The notes beneath the pieces were generated by a model. The model searched no databases, was not told where the DNA came from, and saw only the letters and a program-made list of their open reading frames with translations. Below are positions 35,351-45,666 of a stretch of DNA of 64,000 bases, piece after piece (the first letter of the stretch is position 1; every line of letters starts with the position of its first letter). The stretch covers positions 1-64,000 of the forward strand of contig JUEO01000003.1 in the NCBI GenBank assembly GCA_000817115.1, in the 5' to 3' direction. The DNA comes from a marine actinobacterium MedAcidi-G2B. GTDB lineage: Bacteria > Actinomycetota > Acidimicrobiia > Acidimicrobiales > MedAcidi-G1. The position numbers and the translations under genes are program-made.

Positions 35351-36361
35351 TTACGAAGTCGGATTTAGAGATTTCAATGACTCACCTGAAAAAAAACGTC
35401 TCGGGTTATCAACCACCAACATCTCGATCTGCTCTTCTGTAGCTCCTCGATCTTTAAGCATTGGAATTATTTCACGATCAAATCGAGTTGGCTCCATAAC
35501 CTCTGATAAACGATCCATTGCGTATGTGGGGAAAGGCTCCCCTTTCCAACACCAAACAGAATCATGGCTAACTACTATTCGATCACCAGCTCCTTGTGTA
35601 ATCAAACGCATCAAAGAATCTGCTCGATCCTCATCTGACATCAATGCTGCGATGCCAAAACGATCAAAACCAAGATAACTACCGCCTGACGCAATAGTCA
35701 TATGGTAATCAGTATCTGTTGTTCCACAAGAATGACCGATGATAATTCGGTTAGATGGGACATTGCCTCGTGTTAAGACTTGCTGCTGTAAATCTCCAAC
35801 AGTGCCGTCATCAGTATGTGTAGTCACAGGGGCACCTGTAACCACCGACGCTCTTGCTACTGCAGCAAACACTTTTCCTTCGTATTCCGACATGCTTCCA
35901 TGCCCTGTTCCACATTTAATGATTCCTGGACGCACTCCAGTTGTTCCGATTCCTTCAGTGAGTTCTGAGACAAACATCTCTTCCATGACCCCTTCAATAT
36001 CTTCATACTGAGCTTTATGGGTCCAATAAAACGCTCCACCTCCCTCCTCGCGATAAAGACCTGTTGCGCAAATAATGTTGAACCCGGTGGCTTCTGCTAC
36101 TTCGACCATTAATTCGACATCGCGTCCAAGGTCTGCTGGACACGGATCTAGAAGCGTTTGATAACCCAAATCCTGCAATTCGCCAATTCGGTCTACACAG
36201 ATAGAACGCATATCTGTACGAGAGTTCCTTAAACGGTTTGTATGAGATTCCCACCCAGAATAACCGACTGCTAAATGCTCATGCATAAGAGTGCGTCCGA
36301 GTTTTTCTATAGGGATAGGACCTAAAACCGTCTGAACTTCAAGATTTTGGCTTAAATTCAT
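35351..36361 (-). CDS. phosphotriesterase-family metal-dependent hydrolase
   Basis: LGRTLMHEHLAVGYSGW, IIIGHSCGTTDTDYHMTIASGGSYLGFDRFG, IVVSHDSVW. Confidence 0.88.
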   Translation of the reverse strand: MNLSQNLEVQTVLGPIPIEKLGRTLMHEHLAVGYSGWESHTNRLRNSRTDMRSICVDRIGELQDLGYQTLLDPCPADLGRDVELMVEVAEATGFNIICATGLYREEGGGAFYWTHKAQYEDIEGVMEEMFVSELTEGIGTTGVRPGIIKCGTGHGSMSEYEGKVFAAVARASVVTGAPVTTHTDDGTVGDLQQQVLTRGNVPSNRIIIGHSCGTTDTDYHMTIASGGSYLGFDRFGIAALMSDEDRADSLMRLITQGAGDRIVVSHDSVWCWKGEPFPTYAMDRLSEVMEPTRFDREIIPMLKDRGATEEQIEMLVVDNPRRFFSGESLKSLNPTS

Positions 36362-36481
36362 CTTTTTTCTTTCATGACAAAATGATGACAGATTTTTATT
36401 TCTAATGCAGATTCGGCTATTTCGGTTGCCTATAGCAATTGTAACTCCTACCGTTAGGTGGACTATTCAATAGTGGATAGG

Positions 36482-36504
36482 GTTCCAATATTTCATATTG
36501 GAAC
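36482..36504. promoter_or_regulatory. perfect inverted repeat in leader of the ABC transporter operon
   Basis: GTTCCAATAT-TTC-ATATTGGAAC, ends 24 bp before ATG 36529. Confidence 0.6.
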
Positions 36505-36528
36505 AACGACGAACCGAGGGGGTTCCAT

Positions 36529-37644
36529 ATGAGCAAGCTTTTCAAGCTTCTCTCGTTGTTCCTTGCCATCGGAGTTGTTGCTGCTGCTTGCAGTAGTGAT
36601 TCTTCTGATGACGCAAGTACAACTGCTGCTCCGGCAGAGACAACCGCTGCGCCCGCTACTACGGCCGTTGAACTGGATGCTGATGGCAGCCTGCTCGACA
36701 CCGTTATAGCTCGTGGCACACTCAACTGTGGCGTAAGCGGCAGTGCGGTTGCATTCTCTGAGACTCAAGCCGATGGCTCAGTCACCGGATTTGACGCTGA
36801 CTACTGCCGTGCAGTAGCCGCCGCCGTATTAGGCGATGCTGACGCTGTCAACTTCGTAGCATTAACCGCTTCAGAACGTTTCACCGCTGTACAAACCGGC
36901 GATGTTGACCTTCTGATGCGTAATACCACTTGGACACAGAGCCGTGACTCTGACGTAGGTATGGACTTTGGTCCAACCACCTACTATGACGGTCAACAGC
37001 TTATGGCACGCGTAGATGATGGCTTCGATGCTTCAAGCACCGTAGCTGACCTTGACGGCGCCATTGTGTGCACCAATGCTGGTACTACAACTGAAAAGAA
37101 TATTGCTGAAGCCGCTGAGTTAGCTGGTGCAGACATCGAATTACTTGCTTTTGAAACAAGTGATGAGGTATACGAAACATTCATTGCTGGTGGTTGTGAT
37201 ATCACTACCACTGATGGTTCCGCACTAGTTGGCCGTAAGGTCAAGCAACAGCCTGCAGATCAAGAGTGGGTGATTTTCCCAGCTACTCCGATCTCTAAAG
37301 AGCCACTTGGACCAACATATGGTCAAAATGACTCTGCTTGGGCTGACGTCATTAACTGGACTGTATATGCCACCATCATCATGGATGAATATGGCATCAC
37401 TTCAGCGAACGTTGATGATCATGTCGGTGATCCAGGTGAAGTTGGTCGTCTACTTGGAGGCGAAGGCGAACTCCAGACCGTTATGGGTCTGAGCGCTGAT
37501 GCTTTCCATCAGGTGATCAAGCAAGTTGGTAACTACAGTGAAATCTACAACACGAACCTGAATCCTGTTGGTCTTGTCCGCGAGGGCAGCGCTAACGCTG
37601 GATGGCTCGATGGTGGTCTCATTTATGCACCACCTGCACGTTAG
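36529..37644 (+). CDS. amino-acid ABC transporter substrate-binding lipoprotein (AapJ-like)
   Basis: Lipobox AAACSSD; VIARGTLNCGVSGSAVAFSETQADGSVTGFDADYCRAVAAAVLGDADAVNFVALTASERFTAVQTGDVDLLMRNTTWT. Confidence 0.93.
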   Translation: MSKLFKLLSLFLAIGVVAAACSSDSSDDASTTAAPAETTAAPATTAVELDADGSLLDTVIARGTLNCGVSGSAVAFSETQADGSVTGFDADYCRAVAAAVLGDADAVNFVALTASERFTAVQTGDVDLLMRNTTWTQSRDSDVGMDFGPTTYYDGQQLMARVDDGFDASSTVADLDGAIVCTNAGTTTEKNIAEAAELAGADIELLAFETSDEVYETFIAGGCDITTTDGSALVGRKVKQQPADQEWVIFPATPISKEPLGPTYGQNDSAWADVINWTVYATIIMDEYGITSANVDDHVGDPGEVGRLLGGEGELQTVMGLSADAFHQVIKQVGNYSEIYNTNLNPVGLVREGSANAGWLDGGLIYAPPAR

Positions 37645-37655
37645 ATTTAACTAAC

Positions 37656-37721
37656 AATTCCGCAAAAAGCCCCACGGAAGAGGAACTAATAGTTCCAAAC
37701 CCGTGGGGCTTTTTCGGAATT
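37656..37721 (+). terminator. long compound hairpin (terminator/attenuator) between substrate-binding protein and permease genes
   Basis: AATTCCG-(C)-AAAAAGCCCCACGG ... CCGTGGGGCTTTTT-CGGAATT, with nested GGAACT-AAT-AGTTCC in the loop. Confidence 0.8.
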
Positions 37722-37759
37722 AGGCTCCGTGTCCCGCTTCATGCTCATTTCTTACTAAT

Positions 37760-39304
37760 GTGACTTACAACATGCCCGATACTCCCACGTCAACTTCTGC
37801 AAAAGTACTTTCCGCTCGCCCTCCTCTTTGGCGGGACGCTGTGGTGCTCAAATGGGTAACACAACTTTTTCTTCTTTTTATAGTCTTGACTTCTTTATGG
37901 TTCCTCACCAGCCAAGCTGGGGACAATCTAGAAGCTCGCGACATTCCCTCTGACTTCAACTTCATTGAACGACCTGTTGATATCCAACTCAGCGAAGGAA
38001 TCGATACCCATCCGGATTCTGGTGGGCGCGCTCTTTGGGTAGGAATGGTAAACACCATACGGATATCAATAGTTGGGATCATATTTGCGACAATGCTCGG
38101 AATTATGGTTGGTCTCGCTCGTCTATCGAATAATTGGCTCATAAATCGTCTTGGAACAATGTGGGTAGAGACTCTCAGGAATATCCCTTTACTAGTACAA
38201 ATTATTTTCTATTTCTCTGTACTCACTGTTCTTCCGCGCTTAACCCTTGAAAGCGGTCCGATTAACGGATGGTTCCATATATCTAATAAAGGCATATCTA
38301 TGCCCAGAGTTTTTCTCGCTGATGGCTTCTACCAATGGCTCGTTGTTGTACTTATCGGTGCCGTAGTGGGTTACTATGTTCATCGCCATCGAACCCGCCT
38401 GCATAACGAAACGGGTGCCATCACTTCACCAATACTTTGGGCATTTGCTGTAATAACACTATTTGCGATAGTAGGAATCTTTATTCATCCGATTTTTTCT
38501 TGGGTGGGTTCAATTTTTGGAGCCTTAGCCTCCCTGTTTGATTCCCTTACAGTTCTAGTCCCACAGATAGTCCTCAGTGGAGTCGCACTAGTTGGGGCGA
38601 CAACATGGGTCCTCAGATTTATTCGTAAACACCGAAGTGCAGGCGGACACCTTTCATTAGTAGATGACGACTGGTTCAGAATTATCTTTACGATCGCTGT
38701 TTCAGTAATTCTTGTATTCGTATTTATTAGTTGGGAAGGGCTTTCGTCCTGGATATTAAATAGTGGACGCGACTTATTTCAAGTAATTGAATCTAAATTC
38801 AATGTTGATGGCGCTGCACGCCCATTTGATGCAATGCGCCCTGAAATAATACAAAAAGGAAAATTCCCTAACTACGGGCCAAGTGGTTTAACTATGAGCG
38901 TGAGTTTCGCCGCAGTTTTCTTTGGTGTCGTCTTCTACACCTCTGCTTTTATAGGCGAAAACGTGCGTGGTGGAATCCTTGCTGTGCCCAAAGGACAAAT
39001 TGAGGCAGCTCGTGCGGTGGGGCTTCGCCAAAGTCAAGCCTTACGGCATGTCATCCTCCCACAAGCCTTCCGGGTCATCCTTCCCCCTACTGGGAACCAG
39101 TATCTAAACCTCACCAAAAATACTTCACTAGCCATCGCTGTGGGTTATAGCGACATTGTTCAAGTAGGAACTACAGTCTTCAATCAAACTGGAAAGACTT
39201 TACCTGTGGTTGGAATCTGGATGCTGTTCTACCTGAGTTGCTCTCTAACAATTTCTGTAATCGTGAACTGGTTTAATGTTCGAATGCAATTGGTGGAACG
39301 ATAA
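37760..39304 (+). CDS. amino-acid ABC transporter permease (AapQ-like)
   Basis: WVETLRNIPLLVQIIFYF, GENVRGGILAVPKGQIEAARAVGLRQSQALRHVILPQAFRVILPP. Confidence 0.9.
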   Translation: MTYNMPDTPTSTSAKVLSARPPLWRDAVVLKWVTQLFLLFIVLTSLWFLTSQAGDNLEARDIPSDFNFIERPVDIQLSEGIDTHPDSGGRALWVGMVNTIRISIVGIIFATMLGIMVGLARLSNNWLINRLGTMWVETLRNIPLLVQIIFYFSVLTVLPRLTLESGPINGWFHISNKGISMPRVFLADGFYQWLVVVLIGAVVGYYVHRHRTRLHNETGAITSPILWAFAVITLFAIVGIFIHPIFSWVGSIFGALASLFDSLTVLVPQIVLSGVALVGATTWVLRFIRKHRSAGGHLSLVDDDWFRIIFTIAVSVILVFVFISWEGLSSWILNSGRDLFQVIESKFNVDGAARPFDAMRPEIIQKGKFPNYGPSGLTMSVSFAAVFFGVVFYTSAFIGENVRGGILAVPKGQIEAARAVGLRQSQALRHVILPQAFRVILPPTGNQYLNLTKNTSLAIAVGYSDIVQVGTTVFNQTGKTLPVVGIWMLFYLSCSLTISVIVNWFNVRMQLVER

Positions 39305-41112
39305 TGAGTGATCTAAACACTACCGGTGTAGAAGGAACCGTCACTATAAAACCGGCTCCAGAGACTCCAAAACTACCTCCACGAGAATGGTTAAAAGAAA
39401 ACCTTTTCTCCAACAAGTTCAATACTCTTCTAACTCTTTTCTCAGCAGCGATCCTTTTAATGATCAGCCGAGGGCTTCTGTCTTTCATTTTCAATCCGGA
39501 ACGACAATGGGGGTCAACATCTACAAACCTTCGCCTCATGATGACACAGGCCTACCCTGAAGAACAGTACATACGAGTATGGGTCTCCGTAGCCGTTATC
39601 TTCACATTAGTTGGCGCTTCTATGGCCATATGGAATGCTGGAAGTCGCGTAACTCTTAGAAGACTTGGATCATTTCTTCTGAGTTCTGGTGTAGTAATAG
39701 ATATCTTGACACTGTTAGCTCCATTTAGTGGTCAAGCAAAAATTATTTGGTTAATTATCGGGTCTGCTGTATCTGGAGCAGGAGGAGTTCTCCTCCGTGT
39801 AAGCGATAAAGATAAAGACATTAGTAGTTTGACTCTTGTTGTAGCCACTTTGGCTGCTGCGATTCTCTCACTTTGGATTGTCCCTTTTGGCCATCACAGT
39901 TTTGTTTTTGAACGCACTCCTCGCTCTATGGCAGAAACTGGAACCGTAGCATTAACAACCAAGTTGCCCTGGACAATAATGGTTGTCATTGGAATACTCG
40001 CTTACTTCCTTGGGAAAATAGTGATGAATCGTTTTCCGTCAAAGAATTTACGTCCGACAATTATTGGTATTTGGTTCCTAACTCCCCCCACACTTTTATA
40101 TCTCGTTCTTCGTGATCCTGATTTTGACATGGGTCATGTTTTAAACACTGATATTCCGATTTTCTTGATCTTTGCTATTGCTGGTGGGGCTCTTCTCTCT
40201 TGGTTCACTCGTCCAACTACAGGAGAAATAGGGCGGGTTTGCGCTGCTTTAGTTCTTTTAGCTGGATTTGGAATGTTCTTTACTCCGATGCGAATGATCA
40301 TTCGAATACTGATGCTTCTTTTAGCTACCTTTGCTCTTGCTGCACCCACTTTTGCTGGCGACTCTAAAACACGGCGACGATACGTCCTAGCTTGGTTAGG
40401 TGTATCTGGAATTATCACTTGGCTCGTAACTGCTGTAAATACACCATCAACTATTGAAGTTCCAGGAGATTTCTTTCTTGGTGGTATTTCTCTTACTCTG
40501 CTGGTTGCAATTTTCACCATTGTGATTTCTTTCCCTATAGGGATACTTCTCGCTTTAGCTCGAACTTCCAAGATGCCGATATTTCGTATCCTTTCAACCT
40601 GGTTTATTGAGTTCGTTCGCGGAATTCCTTTAATAACAATTCTTATTTTCTTCAGCATTATGGTTCCACTGTTCCTACCGAAGGGCATGGAACTTAGCGA
40701 AGTTTCCGCAATTGTGATTGGGTACTCACTTTTCTCTGCTGCCTATCTCGCTGAAAACGTGAGGGGTGGACTTCAATCAGTGACTCGTGGCCAGCATGAA
40801 GCCGCAGAAGCAGTGGGGATGACTACGTCTCAAAAAACTTTCTTCATCGTCTTGCCGCAAGCTCTACGAGTTTCTATTCCACCGCTTGTCGGCCACTGCA
40901 TCGGCGTATTCAAAGAAACCTCATTACTCGCCATTATCGGACTGTTTGACATTCTTTACATTGCTCGAAATGTCATCCCAAACCAAACAGAATTTCTTGG
41001 AAGTACGAGAGAAAACCTGCTCTTCGTATCGCTTATCTATTTCTTTTTTGCATATCAAATGTCAAAAGCCAGCCAACGTCTTGAACGACGTGTAGGTCTT
41101 GGCGAACGATGA
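39304..41112 (+). CDS. amino-acid ABC transporter permease (AapM-like), enlarged N-terminal membrane region
   Basis: FIEFVRGIPLITILIFF, AENVRGGLQSVTRGQHEAAEAVGMTTSQKTFFIVLPQALRVSIPP. Confidence 0.9.
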   Translation: MSDLNTTGVEGTVTIKPAPETPKLPPREWLKENLFSNKFNTLLTLFSAAILLMISRGLLSFIFNPERQWGSTSTNLRLMMTQAYPEEQYIRVWVSVAVIFTLVGASMAIWNAGSRVTLRRLGSFLLSSGVVIDILTLLAPFSGQAKIIWLIIGSAVSGAGGVLLRVSDKDKDISSLTLVVATLAAAILSLWIVPFGHHSFVFERTPRSMAETGTVALTTKLPWTIMVVIGILAYFLGKIVMNRFPSKNLRPTIIGIWFLTPPTLLYLVLRDPDFDMGHVLNTDIPIFLIFAIAGGALLSWFTRPTTGEIGRVCAALVLLAGFGMFFTPMRMIIRILMLLLATFALAAPTFAGDSKTRRRYVLAWLGVSGIITWLVTAVNTPSTIEVPGDFFLGGISLTLLVAIFTIVISFPIGILLALARTSKMPIFRILSTWFIEFVRGIPLITILIFFSIMVPLFLPKGMELSEVSAIVIGYSLFSAAYLAENVRGGLQSVTRGQHEAAEAVGMTTSQKTFFIVLPQALRVSIPPLVGHCIGVFKETSLLAIIGLFDILYIARNVIPNQTEFLGSTRENLLFVSLIYFFFAYQMSKASQRLERRVGLGER

Positions 41113-41121
41113 GGTAAAACT

Positions 41122-41907
41122 ATGAATGAAAATGAAAATACTGAAACACCCGCCAGCGATCGTGACTTGAGTAACGCTCCAGACATGATCGTCTGTGAAG
41201 GTGTCTCGAAATGGTACGGCGATTTCCAGGCGTTGGACGAAGTTTCAGCGACCATAAAAGAACAAGAGGTTGTAGTTGTATTAGGACCTTCCGGTTCTGG
41301 AAAGTCAACATGGATTCGTTGCATTAACCGTCTTGAGCATCACCAAGAAGGACGAATTGAAGTTGATGGCATTGAACTTACCAATGACTTAAGAAATATT
41401 GAGAAAGTTCGTTCAGAAGTTGGCATGGTATTTCAGCAGTTCAATCTTTTCCCACATCTAAAAGTTTTAGATAACGTGACTCTTGCTCCGATTTGGGTTA
41501 GAAAAAAACCTAAAGCTGAAGCTGAAGAGCAGGCTGCTGCTTTACTCGAACGTGTAGGCATACCAGAACAGGCAGATAAATATCCGGGGCAACTTTCTGG
41601 TGGTCAGCAGCAGCGAGTGGCGATTGCACGGGCTTTAGCCATGGAGCCAAGAATTATGTTGTTTGACGAACCAACTTCTGCTCTTGACCCGGAAATGATT
41701 AAAGAAGTTCTTGATGTTATGAAAGAATTAGCTCTTTCAGGTATGACAATGATGGTGGTTACCCATGAAGTCGGTTTTGCTAAAGAAGTAGCTGATCGAA
41801 TCATATTTATGGATGATGGCCAGATCGTCGAAACTGGTACCCCTGAAATTTTCTTCTCTAACCCGACTGAAGATCGTACAAAACTTTTCTTATCCCAGAT
41901 TCTCTAA
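41122..41907 (+). CDS. amino-acid ABC transporter ATP-binding protein (AapP/GlnQ-like)
   Basis: [76 protein letters not shown]. Confidence 0.96.
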   Translation: MNENENTETPASDRDLSNAPDMIVCEGVSKWYGDFQALDEVSATIKEQEVVVVLGPSGSGKSTWIRCINRLEHHQEGRIEVDGIELTNDLRNIEKVRSEVGMVFQQFNLFPHLKVLDNVTLAPIWVRKKPKAEAEEQAAALLERVGIPEQADKYPGQLSGGQQQRVAIARALAMEPRIMLFDEPTSALDPEMIKEVLDVMKELALSGMTMMVVTHEVGFAKEVADRIIFMDDGQIVETGTPEIFFSNPTEDRTKLFLSQIL

Positions 41908-41930
41908 AGAAACTGTTGTGAAGATCTGAA

Positions 41931-42779
41931 ATGAATATTGATCCTCTTACCGGTGTTCTTGGGGCTCAGATAAACGATGTCAACCTCAACGATCTCAATC
42001 AACATCAAATCAATGAGCTGTATCACGAGATCTGTGTCCATCAGGTAGTTGTCATACCTGATCAATCACTTTCTCCAGAAGAGCAAACAAGGTTCAGTCA
42101 TTTACTTGGTCCTTATTCTCCCGTTCCATTTGTTGAACCCATTCCCGGTTATCCAGAAGTAATTAAAGTGATCAAAAAAGAGTCCGAGTCTAAAGCGTTT
42201 AATTTTGGTGGAGTTTGGCATAGTGATTTCTCATTTTTAGAAAGCCCACCTGCCTTCACTATTCTTCATGCCCTTGAAGTTCCCACCATCGGAGGAGATA
42301 CTGTTTGGACTTCAAATTGTGCTGCATACGAGGCTCTGGACGATGAGTCAAAAGACAGATTTGAGACAATTACTTGTGTACATTCTGCTTCGGCTTCTTA
42401 TTCTCCAAAGCAGCAATCCGTCCATTCTGGACTTTCTGGGATGGATATACGCACTTCAACTGAAGCAGAAGAAACTAGGGAGCATCCTTTAGTTTGTAAG
42501 CATCCTACAACAGGAGATAAATCATTATTTTTTAATGGCACCTACGTAAGAGGTCTAAAGGGCGATGGAATCAACAGTCCTGAAGACGAATTAAATTTGC
42601 TCATATGGTTACACAATTGGACTACTCATGTACGTTTTACATTTCGTCATCGATGGTCAAATGGAGACGTTGTTATTTGGGATAATCGTTCAACTCAACA
42701 TGTAGCGATAAACGACTACTCAGGTCAGCATCGTGAATTAAATCGAACGACGGTCGCTGGGAAAATTCCAAGTAGTTAA
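41931..42779 (+). CDS. TauD/TfdA-family Fe(II)/2-oxoglutarate dioxygenase
   Basis: GGVWHSDFSFLESPPAFTILHALEVPTIGGDTVWTS (HxD), HRWSNGDVVIWDNRSTQHVAINDYSGQHRELNRTTV. Confidence 0.92.
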   Translation: MNIDPLTGVLGAQINDVNLNDLNQHQINELYHEICVHQVVVIPDQSLSPEEQTRFSHLLGPYSPVPFVEPIPGYPEVIKVIKKESESKAFNFGGVWHSDFSFLESPPAFTILHALEVPTIGGDTVWTSNCAAYEALDDESKDRFETITCVHSASASYSPKQQSVHSGLSGMDIRTSTEAEETREHPLVCKHPTTGDKSLFFNGTYVRGLKGDGINSPEDELNLLIWLHNWTTHVRFTFRHRWSNGDVVIWDNRSTQHVAINDYSGQHRELNRTTVAGKIPSS

Positions 42780-43654
42780 AGAGAGTCGTCTCGTAAAAGT
42801 TCTATTAAAGATGATGTGTCCCACCGCCCGTGGCCTTGATTCTGAAGTTCAGCGTAATACTCATCAATTACTGTTGTAATAGGAAGTTTGGCTCCTATGC
42901 GTTCAGCTTCGTTAAACACAATATTCAAATCTTTCCGCATCCAGTCGAGAGCAAACCCATGATCAAATTCATGCTTCAACATGGTTTCTGATCGATTAGA
43001 CATTTGCCAAGAACCAGATGCTCCTTGACTGATCGCCGCAAGAACTTTTTCCATGTCTAATCCTGCTCGCCGACCAAAATCTAACCCCTCTGATAATCCT
43101 TGAACTAAGCCAGCTATACATATCTGATTAACCATCTTTGTTGTTTGTCCTGATCCAACTGGCCCTATCAAATTCACTGCTTTCGCATAACATGAAATAA
43201 CTGGCTCGACATTCGCAAAAACATCACTATTCCCACCGCACATCACAGTGAGTTGCCCATTCTCCGCCCCTGCTTGCCCCCCAGAAACTGGTGCATCAAT
43301 AAATTCAACATCTTGTTTTTTTGCTACTTCGGCTATTTCTTTAGCCACTGTTGCCGAAGCCGTAGTGTGGTCTACTAGAACACTCCCTGGACTCATTCCA
43401 ACTAGTACTCCTGTGTCTCCATAAACAACAGAGCGAACATCTTCATCATCTCCGACACAAATAAAGACAATTTCCGAGCCGTCAGCAGCGGCTGCAGGTG
43501 TAGAAGCCATACTTCCGCCATACTGGCTTACCCAGTCGTGGGCTCTACTCTCTGTTCGATTATAAACCGTGGTCGAATAACCCGATTCCTGTAAATGTTT
43601 CGCCATAGGAAACCCCATGACACCAAGACCTATAAAAGAAACTTTAGACACCAT
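42776..43654 (-). CDS. 3-hydroxyisobutyrate dehydrogenase-family NAD(P)-dependent oxidoreductase
   Basis: VSFIGLGVMGFPMAKHLQESGY, FIDAPVSGGQAGAENGQLTVMCGG, LDWMRKDLNI. Confidence 0.93.
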   Translation of the reverse strand: MVSKVSFIGLGVMGFPMAKHLQESGYSTTVYNRTESRAHDWVSQYGGSMASTPAAAADGSEIVFICVGDDEDVRSVVYGDTGVLVGMSPGSVLVDHTTASATVAKEIAEVAKKQDVEFIDAPVSGGQAGAENGQLTVMCGGNSDVFANVEPVISCYAKAVNLIGPVGSGQTTKMVNQICIAGLVQGLSEGLDFGRRAGLDMEKVLAAISQGASGSWQMSNRSETMLKHEFDHGFALDWMRKDLNIVFNEAERIGAKLPITTVIDEYYAELQNQGHGRWDTSSLIELLRDDSL

Positions 43655-44620
43655 TCAAACTCCTGACTTTAATTCAGCCATTGCTGAAAATAGTTCTAGC
43701 GGAGACTGAACTGAACTTTCTCCATCTATCTCTCGATAAATAGCATGAACGTTTACGGCTAAGCGTTCCCATTCTCCCCATTCTTTATAAGCACCGAGAT
43801 CAATTTCAGCTATTGCTTCTTCTGCTGTCTGACCAGCAGCATGACGTTCTTTGCATTCTTTCTCTACGAACGAAAGGTAATCTCGAACTGCGGTTACACC
43901 TTCCGCGTCAGTCAGGGGCCCATGGCCTGGAACGACAACATCTGCCTCTAGACCAATAATTCGATCACATGCATCTATCCAGTTGGAAACTGGACCGTCC
44001 CAAATTATTGGAGTTCCATTTATAAAAAGTATGTCTCCACAGAAAACCGTAGAAGCATCAGGAAGATACACAATCAAATCGCCAGCAGTGTGAGCCGGCC
44101 CTACTTCTATCAGTTCCACAGTCCGCCCACCCACATCTAGTTGCAACTCTCCCTGAAAGGTTCTATCAGCAGGAGGGAGATCGATATCATCAAAACTAAA
44201 GGGTCCAAAAGCTTCGCGAACGTATTTATTAGTAGTCTCTCCTAAGTCGATCGCCAGCAATGCTGAGATAGCCGAAGGAGGCATCGCATTCATTTCTTGT
44301 GCTGCTGCTTCTGTCGTAATAATTTGAGCCCCATCTTGGCCACCTACTAAACTATTTCCGTAACAGTGGTCTCCATTTGCATGAGTATTGACTACAACAT
44401 CTATTGGGCGCCCGGATGTGACTACTGACATAGAGTCCAGCATGTCTCTAGTTAAATTTAAGTCAAAGAGCGTATCGATGAGTAACGAGGACCAATCTGA
44501 AGCTAAAAGCCCAGCGTTGCTCCACCCCCATCCGCCATCGGGCTGCAAATAGGCAAACACTCCATCTGCAACCTCATGAAGACCTTTGGCATAGGGAACA
44601 GTATCAAGACTTTTACTCAC
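43655..44620 (-). CDS. MBL-fold metallo-hydrolase
   Basis: VVNTHANGDHCYGN, VGPAHTAGDLIVYLPDASTVFCGDILF, VVPGHGPL. Confidence 0.9.
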   Translation of the reverse strand: MSKSLDTVPYAKGLHEVADGVFAYLQPDGGWGWSNAGLLASDWSSLLIDTLFDLNLTRDMLDSMSVVTSGRPIDVVVNTHANGDHCYGNSLVGGQDGAQIITTEAAAQEMNAMPPSAISALLAIDLGETTNKYVREAFGPFSFDDIDLPPADRTFQGELQLDVGGRTVELIEVGPAHTAGDLIVYLPDASTVFCGDILFINGTPIIWDGPVSNWIDACDRIIGLEADVVVPGHGPLTDAEGVTAVRDYLSFVEKECKERHAAGQTAEEAIAEIDLGAYKEWGEWERLAVNVHAIYREIDGESSVQSPLELFSAMAELKSGV

Positions 44621-44727
44621 GAATTTACTTTAGGCGAACTGTATAGAATAGGTGAACCCCGTCTAGCCGATTCGGCCTTGAAGATGGCAGGCTATAACGA
44701 CAACCTTTTGAATTAGGAGATTTTAAA

Positions 44728-45660
44728 ATGGGCAACCTGTGTGAAGGCCGTGTGGCCATTGTTACTGGAGCGGGACGCGGTATAGGACGTGAACACGCTT
44801 TATTGCTAGCTGAAAATGGAGCCAAGGTCATAGTAAACGACCTTGGAGGTGACACTGATGGTTCCGGCGATGATATTAGTCCCGCCCAATCAGTAGTAGA
44901 AGAAATTGTTGCTATGGGTGGAGAAGCGGTAGTCAATGGAGCCAACGTTGCAGATTTTGATGCTGCTGGAGAAATGATACAACAAGCCATTGATACTTTT
45001 GGAAGTTGTGACATCTTAGTTAACAACGCAGGCATACTTCGCGATCGAATGATCTTCTCAATGTCCGAGGGCGACTGGGATGCAGTAATTAATGTTCATC
45101 TGAAAGGAACATTTGCTCCCACTCATCATGCCGCTGTTTATTGGAGAGAAAAAGTAAAAGCAGGCGGTGAAGCATTTGGGCGTATTGTGAACACCTCTTC
45201 CCCTTCTGGTATCTACGGGAACGTAGGACAGTCAAACTACGGAGCGGCAAAAGCAGGAATTGCGGCATTCACCTTGATCACTGCTGTGGAATTAGCAAAA
45301 TACGGCGTCACAGTTAACTGTCTAGCCCCTGGGGCCTACACACGTATGACTGCTGAGCTTCCAGGTTTTTCCGGTCTCGATGAGGAAGGACAAGAAAATT
45401 TTGGGCCGCGTTGGATATCTGTTCCAACTGTTTGGCTTTGTAGCGAAGCGGCTCAAAATGTGACAGGTCGAGTCTTTGATGTGGGTGGACAAAAACTTGG
45501 AATTGCTGAACAATGGCGTTTAGGCCCAACAGCTGTTCAACCAGATGATCCAGCAGAACTTACTGAGATTATGGCGCAACTCATGGCAGATGCCCAACCG
45601 AACTCGGGTATGGATGGTAAGCCTGTTGAGGGACCTGGAAGACCAGGAAAAGCGATCTAA
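44728..45660 (+). CDS. short-chain dehydrogenase (MFE2/HSD17B4-like)
   Basis: GRVAIVTGAGRGIGREHALLLAENGAKVIVNDLGGDTDGSG, NNAGILRDRMIFSMSEGDWDAVINVHLKG, YGAAKAGI. Confidence 0.93.
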   Translation: MGNLCEGRVAIVTGAGRGIGREHALLLAENGAKVIVNDLGGDTDGSGDDISPAQSVVEEIVAMGGEAVVNGANVADFDAAGEMIQQAIDTFGSCDILVNNAGILRDRMIFSMSEGDWDAVINVHLKGTFAPTHHAAVYWREKVKAGGEAFGRIVNTSSPSGIYGNVGQSNYGAAKAGIAAFTLITAVELAKYGVTVNCLAPGAYTRMTAELPGFSGLDEEGQENFGPRWISVPTVWLCSEAAQNVTGRVFDVGGQKLGIAEQWRLGPTAVQPDDPAELTEIMAQLMADAQPNSGMDGKPVEGPGRPGKAI

Positions 45661-45666
45661 ACAATT

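Noticed and set aside
40134-40688. 184-aa antisense ORF inside the AapM-like gene
   Set aside because: Basic, low-complexity shadow of a transmembrane coding sequence; no start context or family motif.
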